From JAJEFO01 sp965208685 (GTDB taxonomy: Bacteria; Pseudomonadota; Alphaproteobacteria; Rhodobacterales; Rhodobacteraceae), in contig CBDBPL010000007.1 in NCBI GenBank assembly GCA_965208685.1, positions 744,001 through 808,000 of the forward strand: DNA of 64,000 nt, written 5' to 3'. The notes under the pieces were generated by a model. The model did not search any database. It saw only the letters and a program-made list of their open reading frames with translations, and was not told the DNA's origin. Made by a program: the position numbers and the translations under genes. Below, piece after piece: positions 46,543 to 55,586 of the stretch (positions are counted from its first letter, which is position 1; the number at the start of each line of letters is the position of its first letter).

Positions 46543-47654
46543 GGAGATGTTTCCTCAAGTTTGAGCCAGTAACGAGTGTACCGCCGCTCACCCGTGCGGG
46601 TGAGAGCACCCATCTCAACGAGATCCTGCAAGTCCCGTGTAGCTGTCGCCCGCGACGTCCCAGTGATTGCAATGTAGTTCTCTGCGCTCAGGCCGCCCTT
46701 GAATCCGTCTGGCCCTTCCCGAAACATCCGCTCGATCGCCTTGGCTTGCCGCTCATTCAGCTTCTCGCGATGGCGGTCATAGAAATGCGCCTTCGCGATG
46801 AAGAATCCCACGCGTTCCAGAGTAACCTGCTGGGCTGTCAGAACGGTTTCAGCAAACCACTCCAACCAGGGCGTGACATCCAGCGTCTTCTGGTGCCGCT
46901 CAAGCTGGTCGTAGTAGGCCTTCCTCTCCCGCTCGATCGTGAAGGCCAAGGCGATCAGGCTCGGTTGCCCGATATTCTGAGCCAGGGACTTCTCGGCCAG
47001 GGCCCGACCCAAGCGACCATTCCCGTCCTCAAACGGATGGATGCTCTCGAAATAGAGATGGCTCAGCCCCGCCCGCGTAAGTGCCGGCAAAGCCACTTCG
47101 GCCCCTTTCGCGGTCCGGTTGAACCAGTCGACAAACCGGTCCATCTCGTTCGGAACCTGGTCAGATGGCGGTGCCTCGAAATGCACGACAGGCCGATCCA
47201 TGCTGCCAGAGACGATCTGCATTGCATCGTCGTGCCGCCGATAAGCCCCGATTGCGTCCAGGCGCCTGTCATGGGACAAGAGCATCTTGTGCCACCGGAA
47301 CAGCGTTTCATGCGTGAGCGGCTCGGCGTAGGTAGAATAAGCATCCACCATCATCTCGGCCACACCCTGCTCCCGTGGCTTTGTCGGGTAATTGTCGGGG
47401 GACAGGCCCAGATGGCGGCGCAGCGAAGACTGTACACTTAGCCTGTCCAGCGCCTCACCTTCGATCGCACTGGTCTTCATGGCCTCGTCGCTCAGAAGAT
47501 CAATTCGAAGTTGGTCACGTTCGGACGGACCAACATGATGTACAGCGCCCAGGATCTCTCCCGACGACAGCAAAAACCGCTGCTCAAGCCGCGCAATGAC
47601 CGCAGCATCGTATCGAAATTCCGGCCAACCCGGCTCTTGCCAGTTCCACGTCAT
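46539..47654 (-). CDS. Fic family protein (AMP-transferase) with C-terminal winged helix
   Basis: 371 residues. An N-terminal alpha-inhibition-like segment contains KTSAIEGE, matching the (S/T)xxxE(G/N) inhibitory motif at residues 61-66. The catalytic Fic motif HPFEDGNGRLGRALAE lies near residue 206. A C-terminal helix-turn-helix (SRATATRDLQDLVEMG) probably binds DNA for autoregulation. Such proteins AMPylate target proteins and are self-inhibited until the glutamate moves. The gene looks intact and sits inside a mobile, rearranged block. Confidence 0.93.
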   Translation of the reverse strand: MTWNWQEPGWPEFRYDAAVIARLEQRFLLSSGEILGAVHHVGPSERDQLRIDLLSDEAMKTSAIEGEALDRLSVQSSLRRHLGLSPDNYPTKPREQGVAEMMVDAYSTYAEPLTHETLFRWHKMLLSHDRRLDAIGAYRRHDDAMQIVSGSMDRPVVHFEAPPSDQVPNEMDRFVDWFNRTAKGAEVALPALTRAGLSHLYFESIHPFEDGNGRLGRALAEKSLAQNIGQPSLIALAFTIERERKAYYDQLERHQKTLDVTPWLEWFAETVLTAQQVTLERVGFFIAKAHFYDRHREKLNERQAKAIERMFREGPDGFKGGLSAENYIAITGTSRATATRDLQDLVEMGALTRTGERRYTRYWLKLEETSP

Positions 47655-47658
47655 GAGT

Positions 47659-47701
47659 TATAGAACTCCTGTCTATAAATCACTCAATGACAATTATTGA
47701 G
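47659..47701. promoter_or_regulatory. Candidate fic operator/promoter region
   Basis: Immediately upstream of fic are two inverted repeats: TATAGA/TCTATA at 47659-47677 and CTCAAT/ATTGAG at 47683-47701, in a strikingly AT-rich segment. They are plausible sites for the winged-helix domain of Fic itself. Confidence 0.4.
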
Positions 47702-47804
47702 CTATAAAAGTCAACTCTATCGCTCAACGGCTGGGTCAAACACTTCACTGTCTGTCCGTTAGCCCGCTCACCAAATGTCCCTACTTGTTGCGATTGCACA
47801 AGCC

Positions 47805-49054
47805 TAGTGTATAATGCAAAACAAAGGATTCCATTCTCTCGCGAGGCATGATACTGTCCTCCCCGCCGCCGTCATGCGGCCAATGACAGGGAGACAGGAG
47901 CAATGGGCAGGAAGTCGACGCGACAGGAAATCGAACTCTCGGCCGGAGACCGCGAGCGCCTCGAAGGGATCGTCAACAACCCGAGGAGCCTGCAGAAGCA
48001 CGTGTGGCGGGCCCGCATCGTCCTGGCGCTCGGCTCGGGCCGCGGGCTGGCCGAGACCATGCGGCGGACGGGCATGTCGAAGCCGACGGTCTGGCGCTGG
48101 TGGGACCGCTTCCTCGCCGAGGGCGTCGACGGGCTTCTCCGGGACGCCACCCGCCCTCCGGGGAGGAAGCCGGTCCCCGAGGACCGGGTGAAGGCCGTGG
48201 TCGCGCTGGCGATGTCGCCGCCGCCGGAACACGCCCGGCACTGGACGCTCAAGGCCCTGGCCGAGGAAATGGGCGACATGGTCATCTCCACGGTTCGCAA
48301 CATCCTCCTCCGTCACGGCCTCAGGCCGCACCAGGTGAAGACCTTCAAGGTCTCGCGCGATCCGAGGTTCGAGATCAAGGTGCGCGACGTCGTCGGCCTC
48401 TACGTCGACCCGCCCGACCACGCGGTGGTGCTTTCGGTTGACGAGAGTGAGCGCGTGAACGCCACTGGTTCGAGTGAGCGCGCGAACCAGATCCAGGCGC
48501 TCGGCCGGACGCAGAGGCCCCTGCCCATGAAGCCGGGCCATGCCGAGACGAGGACGCACGACTACAGGCGGAACGGCACGACCTGCCTCCTCGCGGCCCT
48601 CGACACCGCCACCGGCAAGGTCGTCGGCCGGACGGTCGAACGGCACCGCTCGGAGGAGTTCCTCGCCTTCCTCGACCACGTCGCCGAGGGGATCGCGCCA
48701 GGAACCCAAGTGCACGTCATCCTCGACAACGTCTCGTCGCACAAGTCGGCCGAGGTCCACGAGTGGCTGAAGGGCCGTCCCGACTGGACGTTCCACTTCA
48801 CCCCGACCTCGGCGTCGTGGATGAACGCCGTCGAGGGGTTCTTCTCGAAGCTGGCGAGGCAGAGGCTGAAGGACGCGGTCTTCGACTCGCTCGACGAGTG
48901 CGTCGCGGCGATCGAGGGATATATCGAGCACCACAACGCCAGCGACGCCCGCCCGTTCCGCTGGAGCAGGAAGCCCGAGGACCTCGTCGAGGCGTGGAAG
49001 AGAGGGCATCAGAAGCTTGACGAAATGGCATCAAATGAATGATTCGAACCACTA
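47805..49054 (+). mobile_element. IS630 family insertion sequence
   Basis: It is bounded by TA dinucleotides at 47805-47806 and 49053-49054, the expected IS630 target duplication. Imperfect terminal inverted repeats begin GTG just inside (left GTGTATAATGC, right reverse complement GTGGTTCGAATC). It encloses a complete transposase frame. It sits at the very end of the ScpB remnant, and the right TA forms part of that remnant's stop codon. Confidence 0.75.
47903..49042 (+). CDS. IS630 family transposase
   Basis: 379 residues. The N-terminal helix-turn-helix region includes GLAETMRRTGMSKPTVWRWW. The DDE catalytic residues are in VVLSVDES, VILDNVSSH and SWMNAVEGFFSKL. Compared with the usual VDEKSQIQALDRTQ, the protein has about 12 extra residues right after the first aspartate (SERVNATGSSERAN), encoded by an imperfect direct repeat of GAGTGAGCGCG near 48445 and 48470. 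ACAGGAG precedes the ATG. It may be active, but the insertion next to a catalytic residue is a warning. Confidence 0.92.
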   Translation: MGRKSTRQEIELSAGDRERLEGIVNNPRSLQKHVWRARIVLALGSGRGLAETMRRTGMSKPTVWRWWDRFLAEGVDGLLRDATRPPGRKPVPEDRVKAVVALAMSPPPEHARHWTLKALAEEMGDMVISTVRNILLRHGLRPHQVKTFKVSRDPRFEIKVRDVVGLYVDPPDHAVVLSVDESERVNATGSSERANQIQALGRTQRPLPMKPGHAETRTHDYRRNGTTCLLAALDTATGKVVGRTVERHRSEEFLAFLDHVAEGIAPGTQVHVILDNVSSHKSAEVHEWLKGRPDWTFHFTPTSASWMNAVEGFFSKLARQRLKDAVFDSLDECVAAIEGYIEHHNASDARPFRWSRKPEDLVEAWKRGHQKLDEMASNE

Positions 49055-49975
49055 GGCAGCCCCCAACCCCGCATCCTCAAGCTGTTCCCGATCCGGCAGG
49101 TCCTGCAGGGTCTCCAAATCGAATGCGACCAGAAACTTGTCCGTCGTCACGTAGGAGTATGGCGCCCCACGTCTGGGTGATCGTGGTCCGGTACCGATCA
49201 AACCACGCGCATGCAGCCGCCCGATCAGGTCGTGGCTGATCTCCTTGCCGAAGATATCTTTCAGCCAGTCCCGCGTGATCGGCTGGTGATAAGCGATGGT
49301 GGCCACGGGTCGATTCCGGTACCCCTCGTTTTCCCATGGTCCGAGATCGGCGACCGTCAGGTCGGAAACCGGCGTCCAGGGGACGAGGATGGTCTCTGCC
49401 AGCAACGCCTCTCCTTCCACGGTCATCCAGAAACGCGGCACCGTGTTCAGGTTGCGTGGCACGAAGGGCACGAGCACGGCGTTCGGATACGCTATGCGGA
49501 TCGATATGCGCGCCCATCCCCCAGGCGTGCAGGATCTCATGGGTGACGACGAACTCCATCCGCGCGTTGCCGCGCCCAACCGCTTCTCGGTCAAAAAAGG
49601 CGTACCCGTCCAGGATCCGAGACCGTCCCCGTAGAAATTCGACCCGCCAAGCCCGAGAACGTTCGGGCCGTCGGTGTCACCCAAAGTGACGTTTCCGAAT
49701 GGACCCTTGATGTAAGCCGCAACACCGAAGTCGTCGGAGCCCCCGGAACCGGCAGCCTCGTCAAGATCAACCGCAGTCCCGGAAGTCAGGCTGGCGTCTG
49801 TCATGGCCTCCATCTTGAAGGTGACGTCAACGTCCTGATGGAACTCTGGGTCGCCACTGCCGCCGTCGGCGCTTCCCATTGCGGCAAAACCCGAGAGCGT
49901 CACGCCCTGGGCATAGGCCGCGCCCGATATCGTCACGAGTGCCGTGGTCGCAAGAAATGCTTTCTTCAATATCAT
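49052..49975 (-). pseudogene. Mosaic pseudogene: porin start, metalloprotease middle, ScpB end
   Basis: One open frame joins three unrelated pieces. The first ~100 codons are a porin N-terminus with signal peptide (LKKAFLATTALVTISGAAYA, then GVTLSGFAAMG and GPFGNVTLGDTDG). From ~49670 to 49321 comes a copy of the metalloprotease segment, whose HExxH part (THEILHAWGMGAHID) is out of the long frame because of two compensating shifts. From 49320 the winged helix of ScpB follows (VATIAYHQPITRDWLKDIFG, TDKFLVAFDLETLQDLPD). None of the parent genes is complete. Expression of a fusion cannot be excluded, but decay is more likely. Confidence 0.7.
49321..49670 (-). repeat. Inverted-repeat arm 2 (metalloprotease segment)
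   Basis: Reverse-complement copy of 46156-46502. Its borders coincide with the switch from porin-like to metalloprotease-like coding on one side and from metalloprotease-like to ScpB-like coding on the other, so it behaves as a discrete inserted segment. Confidence 0.8.
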
Positions 49976-50078
49976 TTCCTCTTTTTGTTCTATCGTCTGC
50001 AGTGTCCCACCTGGTCCACTCGGAAGTTCTGAAGGGCAACCCGCGAGGCAGCCTTGTCCAGTCCGGAAGGAGCCAAGC

Positions 50079-50711
50079 ATGCACTCGAGAGAGAGATTGC
50101 TGATCAACGAGGCACCCGTCGCCACCGGGATTGCGGCGTGCAAGATCAATCAGTTGCTTGACGATGAAGTTCTGCCTGATTCGGCGGCCGCGAAAGTCGC
50201 CGACCGAAGAAGGCTCTATGCCTGCGCAGTGCCAATGGTCAGTCTTGGGGCCACTGACGGCTCCCAGCTGAGCGAGGGCATGCGACTCGACGCGATGCGC
50301 AAGGTAGAGCGTTACGCCAAGGAAAACTGGCGCCAACTGTGGCGAGATCCGGGTTCGGCAAGCGGTCTTCGATTTGAAAGCGGCTGCATCACCATTTCTC
50401 GCGGTGAGAAAGTGACCGAAGCCGTGGCTGGCTTGAACAAGTGGGCGGAGACGCGAAAGCGTGTTGTGGAAGATCCGGGCGTGCGAGGCGGCATGCCCGT
50501 TCTGCGCGGTGCCCGTGCCGGCGTCTACGAAGCGGTTGACGCACTGGCTGGCGATGGATCGGCCGACGCGTTGAAGTGCTTGCCATCCCCGTGTTGCGCA
50601 GACTTGAAAGCGGCCGCCCCATTTGCGAATGTCTGTCCAAGGACGCGGCGCTCCCGTTCCAAGGACGACGGGCGTCGCCTGATTGATCGGCAAATTGCTG
50701 ATGCCTGGTAG
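50079..50711 (+). CDS. DUF433 domain protein (antitoxin-like)
   Basis: 210 residues. The C-terminal third has the DUF433 core VVEDPGVRGGMPVLRGAR and a following helix, as in VapB45-like antitoxins. The N-terminal half (INEAPVATGIAACKINQLLD) looks like a MerR-type DNA-binding helix pair. GGAAGGAG lies about seven bases before the ATG at 50079. DUF433 antitoxins are normally followed by a PIN-like toxin gene; none is recognisable in 50712-50830, so it may be an orphan. Confidence 0.75.
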   Translation: MHSRERLLINEAPVATGIAACKINQLLDDEVLPDSAAAKVADRRRLYACAVPMVSLGATDGSQLSEGMRLDAMRKVERYAKENWRQLWRDPGSASGLRFESGCITISRGEKVTEAVAGLNKWAETRKRVVEDPGVRGGMPVLRGARAGVYEAVDALAGDGSADALKCLPSPCCADLKAAAPFANVCPRTRRSRSKDDGRRLIDRQIADAW

Positions 50712-50830
50712 CCTGCAGACGCAGAGGCTGAGGACCATCCATTGGCGTGTAATTCACCGCGATTCTGGCGAAAGCCCAATGGAAGGCAGCCAGTGTGGGG
50801 GGACAACGGTTGAATCTACTCGACATTCCG

Positions 50831-51208
50831 ATGACTGAGCGGAAGGGTCGGGACGTGGCGGCTGGGCTCTGGCACTGTTTCGACCAGCAGCGATTCCGGG
50901 ATGCCTTGCCCTTGTTGTCCGAGGACTTCGAGGCACACTGGCCGAACACCCGAGAGCGCATCTGCGGCCCCGAGAACTTCATCGCTCTCAACGAGAGCTA
51001 TCCGGGCACCTGGCGTTGCACGGTCCAGCGAATCGACGAGTGTGCCTATGGCGTCGTGACGGTGACGAAAATCAGTGATGGCGACACCTCCTTGTTCGCG
51101 GTGTCCTTCTTTGAGGTGCGTTGCGGGCAAATCGTCAGAGCGGAAGAATACTTCGCGTACAACGGCACCCCGCCACATGATCGTTCTGCATTCGCTGAAC
51201 GCTATTGA
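50831..51208 (+). CDS. NTF2-like (SnoaL-type) protein
   Basis: 125 residues from an ATG at 50831; a GTG at 50795 would add 12. The cone-shaped NTF2 fold is suggested by WHCFDQQRFRDALPLLSEDF, HWPNTRERICGPENFIALN and the C-terminal EVRCGQIVRAEEYFAYN. Members include small isomerases, polyketide cyclases and stress proteins. No substrate can be assigned. Confidence 0.75.
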   Translation: MTERKGRDVAAGLWHCFDQQRFRDALPLLSEDFEAHWPNTRERICGPENFIALNESYPGTWRCTVQRIDECAYGVVTVTKISDGDTSLFAVSFFEVRCGQIVRAEEYFAYNGTPPHDRSAFAERY

Positions 51209-51541
51209 TCAGTTGCGCGGGCGTCGGCAGTTCAATTGCGCGACTTCCGTTCAAGCCGTGGCACTCTCGATATCGGTTTTGGCATCCGACCGAGAGTCAC
51301 GACGACTGGAACGATCTCTTGGAGTGCCAGTCCGCCCGCGTTGTGACTGCAGGCAGCCTCAAGTTTCCCCCTTTCCCTTGGTCTGCAATTTGCATATGCG
51401 TTGGCCCATGACGTGTGCCGCAAGTTCCTTGCTCCGACGCCGACGCTGAACCAGCGTCCGAAACTGCACGCCCATTTCCGTCATCGTTGACTCGGTCAGT
51501 CACCACTGGCACGTCTAGAAATCTGTTGAAAGGAAGACCGG
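51209..51541. other. Unassigned gap upstream of argD
   Basis: About 330 bases with no recognisable gene. It should contain the promoter of argD-argF. A GAAAGGAAG just before the argD start is the ribosome-binding site. Confidence 0.5.
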
Positions 51542-52717
51542 ATGATACCGTCGATTCTGCCCACCTATTCCCGCGCGCCCCTCAAGTTCGTGAAGGGCGA
51601 AGGCAGCTGGCTGATCGAGGCGGATGGACGACGCTTTCTCGACATGGGTTCGGGGATCGCCGTGACATTGCTGGGTCACGCCAATCCGACGCTGGTGGAT
51701 GCGCTGACGTCACAGGCGAACGCGTTGTGGCACGTCTCGAACCTCTACGAGATTCCAGGACAGGTAGAACTCGCGGATCGGCTGGTCGAGGCAACTTTCG
51801 CCGATACTGTGTTCTTCACGAATTCAGGCACCGAAGCCTGTGAACTGGCCGTAAAGATGGCCCGAAAGTACCATTACGAGAATGGCCAGCCCGAACGGGT
51901 CGAAATCATCGCGTTCGAGGGCTGCTTTCACGGTCGTTCAAGCGCAGCCATCGCCGCCTCCGGCGCAGAAAAGATGGTCAAGGGATTTGGTCCGTTGCTG
52001 CCGGGATTCATGCAGGTCCCCTTCGGCGACATCGACGCGGCCCGTGCCAGTGTGTCGGAGTCAAGTGCCGCCATCATGGTCGAACCCGTGCAGGGCGAAG
52101 GAGGCATCGTCCCGCTGCCTGACGCGTCCCTGAAAGCGCTTCGCCAACTTTGTGACGATGCAGGCGTGTTGCTGATCCTGGACGAGGTGCAGTGCGGGAT
52201 GGGACGAACCGGAAGGCTCTTCGCGCACGAGCGGGCTGGGATCGCGCCCGACATAATGATGGTCGCCAAGGGAATCGGAGGCGGTTTTCCACTCGGCGCA
52301 GTGCTCGCGACCGCGGATGCAGCCTCTGGCATGACGGTGGGCACCCATGGTTCAACGTATGGCGGCAGTCCACTCGCGATGGCGATCGGGAACGCGGTGA
52401 TGAAGACCGTGGCGGACAAGACCTTCCTTGCGGAAGTGAACCGCAAGGCGGGGTTGCTGCGCCAGAAGCTCGAAGGCCTGGTTTCGGAACACTCTGACGT
52501 GTTCGAAGGCGTTCGGGGGGAGGGACTGATGCTCGGCATCAAGTGCAAGATGCCGAACGCGGATGTCGTCAAGGCCGGTTTTGACGAAGGCATCATTACG
52601 GTTCCGGCCGGTGACAACGTGGTTCGCCTCCTGCCGGCCCTGACCATCAGTGACGAAGAAATCGCCGAGGCAATGACCCGCATGGACAAGGCGGCAACGG
52701 CGGCCAAGGCCGCCTGA
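51542..52717 (+). CDS. argD: Acetylornithine aminotransferase
   Basis: 391 residues. A PLP enzyme converting N-acetylglutamate semialdehyde to N-acetylornithine, and in many bacteria also succinyldiaminopimelate. Motifs: FTNSGTEACELAVKMARKYH, FEGCFHGRSSA, MVEPVQGEGGIVPL, LILDEVQCGMGRTG, and the PLP lysine in MMVAKGIGGGFPLGA. It is followed after 53 bases by argF on the same strand. Confidence 0.96.
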   Translation: MIPSILPTYSRAPLKFVKGEGSWLIEADGRRFLDMGSGIAVTLLGHANPTLVDALTSQANALWHVSNLYEIPGQVELADRLVEATFADTVFFTNSGTEACELAVKMARKYHYENGQPERVEIIAFEGCFHGRSSAAIAASGAEKMVKGFGPLLPGFMQVPFGDIDAARASVSESSAAIMVEPVQGEGGIVPLPDASLKALRQLCDDAGVLLILDEVQCGMGRTGRLFAHERAGIAPDIMMVAKGIGGGFPLGAVLATADAASGMTVGTHGSTYGGSPLAMAIGNAVMKTVADKTFLAEVNRKAGLLRQKLEGLVSEHSDVFEGVRGEGLMLGIKCKMPNADVVKAGFDEGIITVPAGDNVVRLLPALTISDEEIAEAMTRMDKAATAAKAA

Positions 52718-52770
52718 CCGTTGCGAGAATCGAACAGTCGCGACGACTTGAGCGCTGGGGAACGACGCAC

Positions 52771-53697
52771 ATGAGACACTTTCTTGACATCCACGATGTC
52801 GAACCGGGAGTTCTTCGCGGCATTCTAGACCAGGCCAAGGCAATGAAGGACGCGCGTGCAGCTCGTCCAAAGGGCGAGGAGGACGACGTGCAGGCGTTGG
52901 CGGGTCGAATGGTGGCGCTGCTCTTCGAAAAGCCGTCGACCCGTACCCGCGTTTCGTTCGACGTCGGAGTCCGTCAATTGGGGGGGAAGACGCTGATCCT
53001 CTCCGGCAATGAAATCCAGCTAGGTCACGGGGAGACCATCGCCGACACGGCGCGGGTTCTTTCGCGCTACGTGGATCTCGTAATGATTCGGACTTTCGAG
53101 GAAGCGTCGCTTCTTGAGCTTGCGAGTCATGCCACCGTGCCCGTGATAAACGGGCTTACGAACCGGACTCATCCCTGCCAGGTCATGGCGGACGTGATGA
53201 CCTTCGAGGAGCATCGCGGCCCAATTGCCGGCAAGAGAGTGGTCTGGACCGGAGACGGCAACAACGTCTGTGCATCATTCCTGCATGCCGCAGGGCAGTT
53301 CGGTTTTGCAATGGTCGTGACAGGGCCGGAGGATCTGCATCCTGAAACGGAATTCGTGGAACTCGCGCGGGCCAGCGGCGCCTCCGTCGAATTGGATCCC
53401 GATCCTGTCAGGGCTGTCAGCGGAGCCGACCTCGTCGTGGCGGACACCTGGGTTTCGATGCACGACAGCCCGGCAATCAGGGAACGTCGCCGGAAGCAAC
53501 TTGAGCCGTATCAGGTCAACGCGGGATTGATGGCACATGCAAAGTCCGACGCACTGTTCATGCATTGCCTGCCCGCACACCGAGGTGAAGAGGCGACTGA
53601 CGAGGTCATGGACGGCCCCAATTCGGTCGTTTTTGACGAGGCGGAGAATCGCCTTCACGTCCAGAAGGCCATCATGCGCTGGTGTCTCGAATTGTAG
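52771..53697 (+). CDS. argF: Ornithine carbamoyltransferase
   Basis: 308 residues. It makes citrulline from ornithine and carbamoyl phosphate. The carbamoyl-phosphate site is EKPSTRTRVSFDVG. Other motifs are NRTHPCQVMADVMT, VVWTGDGNNVCASFL, DTWVSMHD and MHCLPAHRGEE. Length is normal. It forms an arginine-synthesis operon with argD. Confidence 0.97.
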   Translation: MRHFLDIHDVEPGVLRGILDQAKAMKDARAARPKGEEDDVQALAGRMVALLFEKPSTRTRVSFDVGVRQLGGKTLILSGNEIQLGHGETIADTARVLSRYVDLVMIRTFEEASLLELASHATVPVINGLTNRTHPCQVMADVMTFEEHRGPIAGKRVVWTGDGNNVCASFLHAAGQFGFAMVVTGPEDLHPETEFVELARASGASVELDPDPVRAVSGADLVVADTWVSMHDSPAIRERRRKQLEPYQVNAGLMAHAKSDALFMHCLPAHRGEEATDEVMDGPNSVVFDEAENRLHVQKAIMRWCLEL

Positions 53698-53735
53698 CTA
53701 CGGCACTTGCTTGCGCCGTTTCCTGTCGCCTCCAG

Positions 53736-53769
53736 CGCCCGTGGTCCCGCCGGGGCTGCCGCACGGGCG
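53736..53769. terminator. Possible hairpin between convergent argF and ppx
   Basis: CGCCCGTG at 53736-53743 pairs exactly with CACGGGCG at 53762-53769, with a further GC-rich pairing inside the loop. It lies between two convergent genes, but no T-run follows on either strand, so a terminator role is tentative. Confidence 0.3.
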
Positions 53770-53788
53770 TGCCGTGATGTAGAGGGAT

Positions 53789-55336
53789 TCAGCGGCCCTT
53801 GACCACGATTTCGACGCCACCGAGCGCGCCAGCCAGGGAATTCAGGCGCGCCTCCGCGACCTCTCCGTACAGGTCGCGCGTGCCCGGCGCGAGGCGAAGT
53901 TCCAGGCACTTGCGTTTCGGATAGTACCTGAGCTCTCCCATCTTGTCGTCTTCGGACGCAGTGAGCATTGCGCCGAACCGCAAAGCCTTTCCGAGAATTT
54001 CGGCCCAATTCAGGTCCGATTCCTCTATCAGGTCGACGAGGTCCTGAAAGGGAGTGTCCGCGCGACTGTTCTTGTAGCGATGCAGCAGCGCAACACCCAG
54101 AAACACGCGCTCCTGGTGGGTCATGCCGCCGAAATTTGCGCGCGTCACCTCTGCGAAGGAGACCTCGTGGCGGTAGTCAGGATGGGCGCGCCAACTCACG
54201 TCATGCAGGAGGCACGCAGCCTTGATGAGTCGCTTGTCGGGCGCGCTGCGTCCCGAAAACAGCGGCAGCACGAAATCATAGAGTCGCCGGCCGAAGCCCG
54301 GCATCCGCGCGTCCTTGGCCTCGTGGAAGCGGCAGGCCTCGATCAGGGGATCCCGGTCGCGAAGCTCCTGCGGCATCTGCTCGTACAGCATTCCCTCGCG
54401 AATGCCGTAGCTGGAAATGGCAATGTCGTAGGGCTTGAATTCGCGCACGAGGTGTTTCAGGAGCTGGGACGCAAGCGGCAACAGGTCCATGCGGCCTTCG
54501 CCCAGCCCCACGCGTGTCCGCAGTTCCTCCAGATCGCTTTCCTCGATGAACTCGATCGTCCGGTAGACCGTCTTCCGGCTCATCCGGTATTCGTGCAGCG
54601 CGGCCAGCGGATAGCCCCGCCTGTCCATGTCGATTCGGGCAATCGCCCGCCAGGAGCCGCCGACAAGGAACAGGCGGTCACGTTGGGGTCCAATGGTTTC
54701 GGCAAGCGCGCCCACTTCCTGTTTCAGGAACTTTCTCAGCCCCTTCTTGCCGCCCTTGACGACTCGCAGTCGCTGGGGTCCGAGCTGCGAAGAGAGCCTT
54801 CTTCCGACAACTCCGTCTCGCAGCTCCGCCAGTTCCATGGACGCGCCGCCAAGGTCGCAGGCGAGGCCGTACGCCCCGGGCCAGCCCAGGAGAACGCCCT
54901 GCGCCGAAAGCCGCGCCTCCTCTTCGCCGTCAATCACCCAGAGCCTGAGCCCGGTTTCGCGAAAAACCTCCTCGCAGAATTCGGGCCCGTCCCGCGCTTC
55001 GCGCACGGCGGCGGTGGCCACGGCTGTCAAAGGCTCCAGGCTCATGGCTTCTGCAAGTCCCTGAAAGCGCCGCAAGGCGGCCATCGCGCGGACCCTTCCA
55101 TTTGGGTTGAGGCAGCCTGTTTCGGCCAGGCCGGCTCCAAGGCCCGCCATGACCTTCTCGTTGAAGAAATACGCAGGAGATCTGGCCGCACCGTCAAACA
55201 CGACCATTCGGACCGAGTTCGAACCGACGTCGACGACACCGACACGGCTCAGCGCCAGTGCAGATGGGTCGTCAAACAACGGTCGCCCGAACGGTCCCCA
55301 GTCCTCGGCACCGGCAGCCTTGCCGCCTCCGTCCAT
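53789..55336 (-). CDS. Exopolyphosphatase / guanosine pentaphosphatase family (Ppx/GppA)
   Basis: 515 residues from the ATG at 55336, which has GAGGAG six bases upstream; the frame is open far upstream but this start fits. The actin-like ATPase fold is seen in VGVVDVGSNSVRMVVFDGA, ACDLGGASMELAEL and FLVGGSWRAIARID. The C-terminal HD-like region includes KAACLLHDVSW. It hydrolyses polyphosphate or pppGpp; the family name cannot be resolved further here. Confidence 0.94.
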   Translation of the reverse strand: MDGGGKAAGAEDWGPFGRPLFDDPSALALSRVGVVDVGSNSVRMVVFDGAARSPAYFFNEKVMAGLGAGLAETGCLNPNGRVRAMAALRRFQGLAEAMSLEPLTAVATAAVREARDGPEFCEEVFRETGLRLWVIDGEEEARLSAQGVLLGWPGAYGLACDLGGASMELAELRDGVVGRRLSSQLGPQRLRVVKGGKKGLRKFLKQEVGALAETIGPQRDRLFLVGGSWRAIARIDMDRRGYPLAALHEYRMSRKTVYRTIEFIEESDLEELRTRVGLGEGRMDLLPLASQLLKHLVREFKPYDIAISSYGIREGMLYEQMPQELRDRDPLIEACRFHEAKDARMPGFGRRLYDFVLPLFSGRSAPDKRLIKAACLLHDVSWRAHPDYRHEVSFAEVTRANFGGMTHQERVFLGVALLHRYKNSRADTPFQDLVDLIEESDLNWAEILGKALRFGAMLTASEDDKMGELRYYPKRKCLELRLAPGTRDLYGEVAEARLNSLAGALGGVEIVVKGR

Positions 55337-55586
55337 GCCTGTCTCCTCGTTGTCAATGGAGACTGTAGCGGCGCGGAGTTTCGGGTCAACGCCTGTCGGG
55401 CGGGCCTCTCGGGGACGGTTGTCAGGACGGCGGCGTGGTTGAACTCGTCCGCCTACGAGAGTCCGGCAATGGTCCGGTCCAGACCGCGCGCTTGCGGCGA
55501 ATTCGAATTGGCCAGCTCGTCGAGCCTCGCGAAGCGATCCCACGCAGCAGGCGATGGCTTCGCCTGCGGCGGGCAGGAGGGCCGCG

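Noticed and set aside
49077..49559. Frame with HExxH motif as an intact metalloprotease gene
   Set aside because: It starts inside the repeat segment and loses family similarity after about 25 residues because of a frameshift.
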